NCBI RefSeq assembly: GCF_003315035.1
Contig: NZ_QNRE01000018.1
Location: forward strand, 36,152-100,151
Direction: 5' to 3'
Source: Nocardia puris
GTDB lineage: Bacteria > Actinomycetota > Actinomycetes > Mycobacteriales > Mycobacteriaceae
Length of the DNA: 64,000 nucleotides
The notes beneath the pieces are model-generated. The model was not told the origin of the DNA, searched no databases, and saw only the letters and a list, made by a program, of their open reading frames with translations. Below, in pieces: positions 57,944 through 64,000 of this stretch (position 1 is its first letter; the number at the start of each line of letters is the position of its first letter). The position numbers and the translations under genes are program-made.

Positions 57944-59599
57944 ATGTCTTTGTCCCTTCCCGGGCTGGGTGGCCCCGTGCGCAAGGCCGGCGAGCTGGCC
58001 CAGAGCGTGCGCGTCATGACCAAGCGGGGCCTGTTCAACCCGCTGCGGCCCGATCACGCGGCCCGGTCGGCCGTCAACGTCCTCAAGTTCGGTCCGTTCG
58101 CCGGCGTCGTCATGCACGCCGCGCAGACCAGGCCGCACGCCGCCGCCATCGTCGACGAACGCGGTGAGCTGACCTACGGGCAGCTCGACGAGCAGTCCAA
58201 CGCGTTCGCGCGCGGCCTGCGCGCCCAGGGCGTCGCGCCGGGCGACGTGGTCGCCCTGCTGGCGCGCGACCACCGCGGCATGGTGCTGAGCATGCTGGCC
58301 GCGGGCAAGCTCGGCGTGCGGGTGGTGCTGATGAACACCGGTTTCGCCAAACCCCAGTTCGCCGATGTGGCCGCACGCGAGAAGGTCAAGGTCGTCCTGC
58401 ACGACAGCGAGTTCCTCGACCTGATGAACGCCATCCCCGCCGAGATCCCCCGCGTGCTCACGTGGGTGGACGACAAGGACGGCGCCGACCCGTCGATCCC
58501 GACGGTGGAGTCGCTCTCGGCCGGTCGCGCCACCGATCCGCTGCCCGCCCCGGCCAAGCCGGGCGGCATGGTCATCCTGACCAGCGGCACCACCGGCACC
58601 CCGAAGGGCGCGCCGCGCGACCGGGTGAGCCCCTTCGCCTCCGCGCAGTTCCTCGACCGGGTCCCGCTGCCCAACGGCGGCACCATGGTGATGGCCGCGC
58701 CGATCTTCCACGGCACCGGCCTGTCCCAGTTCACGCTCGGGCTCGCGCTGGGCAACCGGGTGATCTTCCAGCAGCGCCGCTTCAACCCGGAGCAGACACT
58801 GGCGAATATCCAACGCTACAAAGCGGATTCGCTGGTCGTGGTGCCGACGATGTTGCAGCGCATCCTGGATCTGGACGAGCGGGTGCTCGATTCCTATGAC
58901 GTGAGCACCATCAAGGTGATCTTCGCGGCGGGCTCGGCGATCCCGCCCGACGTGGTGACCCGCACCCTGGACCGGTTCAACGACAGCCTCTACAACCTGT
59001 ACGGGTCCACCGAGTGCGCGGTGATGACCGTCGCGACTCCGGCCGACATGCGCAAGTCCCCCACCACGGCCGGCCGCCCGCCGGTGGGCATCCGCATCGT
59101 CCTGCTCGACGAGAACCGCAAGCCGATCACCGAGCCGAACGTCACCGGAACCATCTTCGTGGACAACGGTTTCGCCTTCGGCGGGTACACCGACGGCCGC
59201 AACAAGGAGATCGTCGACGGCATGATGTCCAGCGGCGACGTGGGACATTTCGACGCCGACGGCCTGCTCTACATCGACGGCCGCGACGACGACATGATCG
59301 TCTCCGGCGGCGAGAACGTCTTCCCGCTCGAGGTGGAGAACCTGATCGCCGGGCGCGAGGACGTGTTCGAGGCCGCGGTGGTCGGCGTGGACGACCGCGA
59401 GTTCGGCAAGCGCCTGCGCGCGTTCGTGGTGCCCGGCCCGGAATCCGCGCGCGACGCGCAGGAGATCAAGGACTACGTCAAGGCGAACCTGGCGCGCTAC
59501 AAGGTGCCGCGCGAGGTGGTCTTCCTGGACGAGTTGCCCCGCAACGCCACCGGCAAACTGCTGCGCAAGCCGCTGGTGGAGATGGAGATCGAGGCCTGA
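57944..59599 (+). CDS. FadD-type acyl-CoA synthetase, copy 2
   Basis: A 551-residue paralogue of the preceding enzyme with shared long motifs (DERGELTY-QLDEQS, LMNTGFAKPQFA, LHDSEFLDL, GRDDDMIVSGGENVFP, KVPREV) and a P-loop ILTSGTTGTPKGAPRDR. Begins MSLSLPGLGGPVRKAGELAQSVRVMTKRGLFNPLRPDHAAR, a hallmark of the FadD12-like group. The start is ATG 57944, after GGAAGG; the frame is open upstream to a TTG at 57851 but lacks protein character. Substrate length specificity cannot be determined from sequence. Confidence 0.92.
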   Translation: MSLSLPGLGGPVRKAGELAQSVRVMTKRGLFNPLRPDHAARSAVNVLKFGPFAGVVMHAAQTRPHAAAIVDERGELTYGQLDEQSNAFARGLRAQGVAPGDVVALLARDHRGMVLSMLAAGKLGVRVVLMNTGFAKPQFADVAAREKVKVVLHDSEFLDLMNAIPAEIPRVLTWVDDKDGADPSIPTVESLSAGRATDPLPAPAKPGGMVILTSGTTGTPKGAPRDRVSPFASAQFLDRVPLPNGGTMVMAAPIFHGTGLSQFTLGLALGNRVIFQQRRFNPEQTLANIQRYKADSLVVVPTMLQRILDLDERVLDSYDVSTIKVIFAAGSAIPPDVVTRTLDRFNDSLYNLYGSTECAVMTVATPADMRKSPTTAGRPPVGIRIVLLDENRKPITEPNVTGTIFVDNGFAFGGYTDGRNKEIVDGMMSSGDVGHFDADGLLYIDGRDDDMIVSGGENVFPLEVENLIAGREDVFEAAVVGVDDREFGKRLRAFVVPGPESARDAQEIKDYVKANLARYKVPREVVFLDELPRNATGKLLRKPLVEMEIEA

Positions 59600-59699
59600 C
59601 CTGCCGCGACGCCGTGCGGCCCGCACCACGTGAGCCGCACGGCGGGCACCCGGCGTACTAGGCTGTCGCCCGAGAGGCAGTTCGAGTGACAGGGGACCG

Positions 59700-61265
59700 A
59701 TGTCCAGCGTGATCGGCAAAGGTGGAAACGTCACTCTCGGCGGGGGCAGGCTGCACGTCGCGGCGACACCCGCGGGCATCGATCTCACCGTGCTGTGCCT
59801 GCGCGAGGACGGCAAGGTGGGCGGCGACGAGGACTTCGTCTTCTACAACCAGCCCACCTCCCCCGACGGCGCCGTGCGACTGGCCGAAGGCGCGGTGAGC
59901 ATCGACCTGCCGCGCGTCGCGGGCAGCACCGACCGGCTGGTGGTGTCGGCCTCGGTCGACAACGGCGTGTTCGGCGGCATCCCGCTGGCGGTGCGCATCA
60001 CCGAAGACGGTGGGCTCGCGCACGATCTGCCGATCACCGGGCTCACCTCGGAGACCACCGTGATCCTCGCCGAGGTGTACCGGCGGTCGAACACGTGGAA
60101 GCTGCGCAACGTCGGTCAGGGGTACGCGGCCGGGCTGGCCGGGCTCGCGACCGATTTCGGCATCGCCGTGGACGAGGAACCCGCTGCCGCGCACCAGATT
60201 CCGGTTCCCCCGCCACCTGCCACGCCTTACGCCGCGCAGTCCCACCCGCAGGGCGGAGCCCCTCCCCAGCAGTTCGGCGCGCCCTATCCGCCCGCCGCAC
60301 CCGTGCCGCCGCACCCGGTTCCGCCGTCGCAGTACGGTGCGCCGAATCCGGGATCGCCGGCGCCCCAGCACCTTCCGCCCAACACCGCGTACCCGGCGCC
60401 GCCGAACGCCACCCACCAGGTGCCGCCTCACGCCGCTCACCATGGGTCGCCCGCTCCCGGATCGCCGCTGCCGCACCAGGTTCGGCCCGGTGCGATGGAC
60501 CCGGTCGAGATTCCGTCGAGCCCGCCGCCACCGGCGTTCTTCCCGCCGTACCCGGGCTCGGCGCAACAGACGGCGCCGCAACAGGATCCGGCTCCGCCGC
60601 CGACACCACCGCCACCACTCGGCCCGTTGAAGTCCGGCGTGAACTTCGCCAAAGGCGCTGTCACGCTGATGAAGAACGCGCCGCCGGTGCTGCTGGAGAA
60701 GACGCCGGTGATCCGCCTTCGAGTGGCCTGGGAGAGCGGCACCGACTACGAGGCGTACGCGCTGGTAGTGCTGACCAGCGGTGATGTGGTGCACGTCGCC
60801 ACCTTCGACGCCAAGGGCACCCCCGCCAATCCCCGTTTCCGGGACCTGGTGCGCCACCTGGGTGACCGCGGGCGCGGCGACGTGACGCGCGGCGGCGGGC
60901 GCGCCGAGGAGATCATCGAGATCGGGTTCGCGCCCGAGATCGCGGCCGTCATCCCGGTGGCGTACTCGGCCATCAATAACGGCACCGGATCGTTCCACAA
61001 GTACAAGGTGACGCTGTCCATCGAGAACGGCGGCGACCAGGTGGTCATCCCCGCCGACCAGGCCAAGAAGTCCAGCTGGATCTTCACCTGCGTGCCCGGC
61101 ATCATCTACAACCGGCCGGAGGGCGTGCTCATCGAACGGCTCGAGTACTACAGCAGGCGGTTCTCCGAACACCGTCCCGCGGCCGTGCTGCACCCCGACG
61201 GGCGGGTCGAGGTGCGGATGGACAAGGGCCCGGTGAACGAGTTCAAGGCCGATCGCACCCGGTAG
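59700..61265 (+). CDS. Two-domain TerD-family protein with proline-rich linker
   Basis: A 521-residue cytoplasmic protein. Residues 1-165 form a TerD domain (GKGGNVTLGGG, GGDEDFVFYNQPTSPDGAVRL, LPLAVRITEDGG-type, the calcium-binding NQ..S motif), then a Pro/Ala/His/Gln-rich linker (about 166-310), and a C-terminal domain (about 315-521) with VLLEKTPVIRLRVAWESGTDYEAYALVVL and SINNGTGSFHKYKVTLSIENG, which looks like a second TerD-like or related stress domain. TerD proteins bind calcium and act in tellurite, phage and stress responses, but no ter cluster is present. AGGGGA lies before the ATG. Confidence 0.85.
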   Translation: MSSVIGKGGNVTLGGGRLHVAATPAGIDLTVLCLREDGKVGGDEDFVFYNQPTSPDGAVRLAEGAVSIDLPRVAGSTDRLVVSASVDNGVFGGIPLAVRITEDGGLAHDLPITGLTSETTVILAEVYRRSNTWKLRNVGQGYAAGLAGLATDFGIAVDEEPAAAHQIPVPPPPATPYAAQSHPQGGAPPQQFGAPYPPAAPVPPHPVPPSQYGAPNPGSPAPQHLPPNTAYPAPPNATHQVPPHAAHHGSPAPGSPLPHQVRPGAMDPVEIPSSPPPPAFFPPYPGSAQQTAPQQDPAPPPTPPPPLGPLKSGVNFAKGAVTLMKNAPPVLLEKTPVIRLRVAWESGTDYEAYALVVLTSGDVVHVATFDAKGTPANPRFRDLVRHLGDRGRGDVTRGGGRAEEIIEIGFAPEIAAVIPVAYSAINNGTGSFHKYKVTLSIENGGDQVVIPADQAKKSSWIFTCVPGIIYNRPEGVLIERLEYYSRRFSEHRPAAVLHPDGRVEVRMDKGPVNEFKADRTR

Positions 61266-61317
61266 CGGGCGTTCGGGCCGGTCGGGGGTGGTGATCGCCT
61301 CGGGCTATCATCAGCGG

Positions 61318-61881
61318 GTGAGTATCGAGTTCGGCCGGTCCGCTGCGGGACGTCGCAGCGCCGTCGCGCGGTTGCGCGGCGGGTCGGCCGGAGCGATCTC
61401 GGGAACCGCCGCCATCGCCGCGCACGGCTGGGCCTCCGGCGGCGCCGCCCCCGACAGCACCACCCTCGCGCTGCTGACCGCGGCGTCCGCCGTCGTCGGC
61501 GCGCTGGTGGCCGGGCTCGCGCCGCTGCGCGACACCGCGGCCGGACTCGTGGCCGCGCTCGTCGGCGGGCAACTGCTCGGGCACGTGGCGATGGGCATCG
61601 GTTCCGGGCACCTGCATCACGGCGACGCTCAACTCACGCCGCAGATGCTCACGGCCCACGTGCTCGCCGCCCTCGCCGCGGCGGTCGTCATTCGCGGTGC
61701 CGAAGCGGCCTATCGGATCGCCACCGCGGTGCTCGCGCGCGTGCTTCCGGTGCGCCATCGCGCGCCGACGATCCCCGACCCGGCGCCGTTGCGGACCGCG
61801 CACCGCGACCGGGTCGTGCTGCGGATTCTCGCGGCGGAGACGCTGCGCACCCGGGGTCCGCCGGTCGCGGTCGTCGTCTGA
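61318..61881 (+). CDS. Multi-pass membrane protein with HLHHGD loop
   Basis: A 187-residue membrane protein with about four helices (near 28-45, 60-78, 82-100 and 118-140). A His-rich segment GSGHLHHGDAQLTP lies between helices and could bind metal. TATCAT (61306-61311) ends exactly 6 nt before the GTG start, so the transcript is leaderless; the ATG 30 bp upstream lies before the promoter and is excluded. Function unknown. It precedes a PepSY membrane protein that also has a His-rich loop; a common metal-related role is inference. Confidence 0.68.
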   Translation: MSIEFGRSAAGRRSAVARLRGGSAGAISGTAAIAAHGWASGGAAPDSTTLALLTAASAVVGALVAGLAPLRDTAAGLVAALVGGQLLGHVAMGIGSGHLHHGDAQLTPQMLTAHVLAALAAAVVIRGAEAAYRIATAVLARVLPVRHRAPTIPDPAPLRTAHRDRVVLRILAAETLRTRGPPVAVVV

Positions 61882-62242
61882 TTCCTTTCACCCGGTGCGC
61901 GAATGTGTTCGCGTGTCGTTGATGTGTGCCGAGATGGGTTGCGGTGTCCTCGTTTACGCGGGTGTCGCGTCGTTGGTCGGCGATCCACCGACCGTGCGAG
62001 CGTGTCCGAATGCGCTTCGCGCCCACGCGGACCCGGCCGACCGCTGAACGGTGATGCGCCGGGCCCACACGGCTTCCACGACGGTCGGCTCGACCATCGG
62101 TGTGCCCCGCCGAGACATCGATCGCGGTGTCATGGGCGAGGTCGCCGAAGGGCGTTCCCACCCGCCACGCCGAACGCACACCGACGTCGCCGTATCGCGC
62201 GCCAGCACCGGGTGTTCTCCGAACCTCCGAAACGAAAAGACC
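61882..62242. other. Intergenic region, 361 bp, before the PepSY gene
   Basis: A small hairpin CGCGAA-TGTG-TTCGCG (61898-61913) follows the upstream gene. Overlapping frames in both directions are Arg-rich and not family-like. No operator could be recognised. The part 62220-62242 is A-rich and may provide the ribosome site for the PepSY gene. Confidence 0.4.
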
Positions 62243-63712
62243 GTGAGCACAACAGAAACGATCACCCCGGACGCCGGTACGTCGGCGTCACCACCCGAAC
62301 CCGCCCGTCGCGGGCCGGGCCGCAACGGCGTGCAGGCGCTCGCCATGCGGCTGCATTTCTACGCGGGCGTCTTCGTGGCGCCGTTCATTCTCATCGCGGC
62401 CGTCACGGGCGCGCTGTACGCCCTGTCCCCCACGCTGGAATCCTTCGTCTCGCGCGACCTGCTGACGGTCACGCCCGGCGAGGCCACCCGGCCGCTGTCC
62501 GAACAGGTCGCGGCCGCCGTCGCCACGCGGCCCGATCTGGCGCTGGCCGCGGTCTCCCCCGCGCCCGGCGCCGAGGACACCACGCGGGTGATGTTCACCG
62601 ATCCCACGCTCGGCGCTTCCGAGCGGCGCGCGGTGTTCGTCGACCCCTACACCGCGCAGCCGGTGGGCGAGTCCGTCGTGTACGGCAGTTCCGGTGCGCT
62701 GCCGATGCGCACCTGGATCGACCGCCTGCACCGCGACCTGCACCTGGGCGAGCCCGGCCGGCTCTACGCCGAACTCGCCGCGTCCTGGTTGTGGATCATC
62801 GCCCTGGCCGGTCTGGTGCTGTGGTGGCGGCGGGTGCGATCCCGGCGGGCGAAGAACTCCGTGGGGCGGCTGTTCGTCCCGGATCGCACCAAGGGCGGCC
62901 GTCTGCGGAATGTGAACTGGCACGGCGCGATCGGCGCGTGGGTGCTGCCGCTGGCGCTGCTGCTGTCGGTGACCGGCATGACCTGGTCCACCTACGCGGG
63001 CGCGAACATCGGCGACCTGCGAAAGCAGATGAGCTGGACCACGCCCGCCGTGGACGCCACCCTGCCCGGCGCGGCCGCACCCGCCCCGTCGAGCGGTGGC
63101 GACCACCATCACGGTGGCGATCACTCGCCCGCACCGGCGCCCGCCGATCAGAACGACCGTGTCGCGCAACTGGATCGGGTGCTCGAGGCGTCGCGCGCGG
63201 CCGGGATCGACGAGGCCGTCGAAATCGCCGTTCCCGCAACGCCGGACGCCGCGTTCACGGTGAAAGAGCGTCGTATGCCGGGCATTCTGACCATCGACGC
63301 GGTCGCGGTGGACGGACGCAGCGGCTCCCTCACCGACCGGCTGCCGTACGCGGAGTGGCCGCTGATGGCCAAGCTCACCAACTGGGGCATCCAGTTCCAC
63401 ATGGGCCTGATGTTCGGGCTGGCGAACCAATTGCTGCTGTTCGCGGCCATGGTCGGGCTGATCGTGATGATCGTGCTCGGCTACCGCATGTGGTGGCAGC
63501 GCCGTCCTGCGCGCGCGACCGGGCTGCGGCCGGGCCGTGCCCCGCGACGCGGCGCGCTGCGCGCCACCACGCCGTGGATCGTGGTGCCGCTGCTCGGGGC
63601 GGCGCTGGTGGTCGGGTGGTTCGTCCCGCTGGTCGGGCTGAGCCTGCTCGCCTTCCTCGCCCTCGACGTGCTCCTCGGCGCGATCGGTAAGTTCCGCACG
63701 GCGAACCGGTAG
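62243..63712 (+). CDS. PepSY-associated transmembrane protein
   Basis: A 489-residue inner-membrane protein of the PepSY_TM family. Four helices are visible: near 42 (LHFYAGVFVAPFILIAAVTGALY), 180 (ASWLWIIALAGLVLWWRR), 230 (VLPLALLLSVTGMTW) and the C-terminal pair (LLLFAAMVGLIVMIVLGYRMWW and IVVPLLGAALVVGWFVP). Conserved His in LHFYAG, RLHRDLHLG, NWHGAIG and FHMGLMFG are likely heme ligands as in iron-uptake reductases of this family. A loop at about 265-290 has GGDHHHGGDHS, a metal-binding stretch. The GTG at 62243 is chosen; upstream DNA lacks protein character. Role in iron or copper handling is inference. Confidence 0.85.
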   Translation: MSTTETITPDAGTSASPPEPARRGPGRNGVQALAMRLHFYAGVFVAPFILIAAVTGALYALSPTLESFVSRDLLTVTPGEATRPLSEQVAAAVATRPDLALAAVSPAPGAEDTTRVMFTDPTLGASERRAVFVDPYTAQPVGESVVYGSSGALPMRTWIDRLHRDLHLGEPGRLYAELAASWLWIIALAGLVLWWRRVRSRRAKNSVGRLFVPDRTKGGRLRNVNWHGAIGAWVLPLALLLSVTGMTWSTYAGANIGDLRKQMSWTTPAVDATLPGAAAPAPSSGGDHHHGGDHSPAPAPADQNDRVAQLDRVLEASRAAGIDEAVEIAVPATPDAAFTVKERRMPGILTIDAVAVDGRSGSLTDRLPYAEWPLMAKLTNWGIQFHMGLMFGLANQLLLFAAMVGLIVMIVLGYRMWWQRRPARATGLRPGRAPRRGALRATTPWIVVPLLGAALVVGWFVPLVGLSLLAFLALDVLLGAIGKFRTANR

Positions 63713-63812
63713 TCCCCTGCGCGTGTGACAACGGCCTGCCCGGGCACGGCCGTCGTCCCGCCGTGCGCTCCCCCGGTTCGAACCTCTACTGACACAAGGA
63801 ATTCCAAGCACA

Positions 63813-64000
63813 ATGAAGAGCACGAAGCTCGCCCTCGCCACCATCCTCACCACGGCCGCCCTGGCCGCCACCACAGGCACGAGCGCCGCCTCGCCCGATG
63901 TGGGCGTGATCAATTTTTCGGCGTCGGCTACCGAGACGTCGTCGATCATCTCGATTGATGCGGGGTCGTTGGTGGTCGAGGATCAGGTGGTGAAGATCAA
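63813..64000 (+). CDS. Secreted protein, N-terminal part cut by window edge
   Basis: The last 188 bases hold the start of an exported protein: MKSTKLALATILTTAALAATT signal peptide with cleavage near SAA-SPDVG, then VGVINFSASATETSSIIS. AAGGA is 12 nt before the ATG at 63813. The frame remains open to the end. It may be part of the operon with the PepSY gene 100 bp upstream. The family is not identified; similar short secreted proteins are expected in Nocardia. Confidence 0.68.
   Translation, partial: MKSTKLALATILTTAALAATTGTSAASPDVGVINFSASATETSSIISIDAGSLVVEDQVVKI

Noticed and set aside
61688..62179. Minus-strand frame of 163 codons overlapping the membrane protein gene
   Set aside because: Mostly His/Arg/Thr-rich without domain features and antisense to a gene with a clear leaderless promoter.

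Overview
The window is about 70% G+C, dense with genes on both strands, and has the marks of a mycolic-acid actinomycete, most likely Nocardia or a close relative (genus is inference). The evidence is: a one-piece tmRNA whose tag reads ADSHQREYALAA (one residue from the tag I recall for mycobacteria), the prfB-mscS-ftsE-ftsX...smpB...ssrA gene order shared with Mycobacterium, GTG/TTG starts and many apparently leaderless starts (a TANNNT hexamer 6-8 nt before the start codon), many lipoproteins and Tat substrates, and several FadD/FadE-type lipid genes. No insertion sequence, prophage, CRISPR array or tRNA gene was seen. The region is mainly chromosomal core plus accessory metabolism.

Left part (1-22.7 kb): partial unknown ORF, glutamate dehydrogenase gdhA, a DUF4262 protein, a membrane-anchored DsbA-like protein, a lipoprotein, an MFS transporter overlapping phosphoglucomutase pgm, a secreted lipase, a DHA2 efflux pump divergent from its likely TetR repressor with two operator dyads, an aldonolactone-oxidase-type flavoenzyme, a Sir2 deacylase, an MpaB-type oxygenase, an ArsC-like protein lacking the family's catalytic cysteine, and small enzymes (VOC, hotdog, dienelactone hydrolase, thioredoxin-like), an AraC regulator, an orphan TrbC/VirB2-like membrane peptide, a secreted protein and an amidase.

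Middle (22.7-44.4 kb): a GT87 mannosyltransferase-type protein, ADP-ribosylglycohydrolase, cyclase-family hydrolase, berberine-bridge-type flavoenzyme, a beta-lactamase-fold lipoprotein overlapping an ArsR-type regulator, and an HSL-family esterase. Then comes the trans-translation and division block, all on the minus strand except two tandem paralogous substrate-binding lipoproteins on the plus strand: tmRNA (ssrA), smpB, a small membrane protein, a Tat-exported metallophosphatase, recQ, ftsX, ftsE, a 60-aa proline-rich membrane protein, an mscS-type channel and prfB.

Right part (44-64 kb): XRE regulator divergent from an FMN reductase, a HisN-like phosphatase, a secreted SMP-30-like protein, a decayed MerR regulator/alpha-beta hydrolase pair, a GT39-type transferase, a two-gene acyl-CoA dehydrogenase operon behind two tandem palindromes spaced 21 bp, small proteins, a zinc alcohol dehydrogenase, a secreted protein, two paralogous FadD-type acyl-CoA synthetases, a two-domain TerD protein and, at the right edge, a membrane protein, a PepSY membrane protein with a His-rich loop and a truncated secreted protein.

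No single clearly new multi-gene system stands out. The most interesting items are the orphan tandem substrate-binding lipoproteins between tmRNA and smpB, the altered ArsC-like active site, the double operator before the acyl-CoA dehydrogenases, the decaying MerR/hydrolase module and an imperfect ~60-bp repeat found 50 kb apart.
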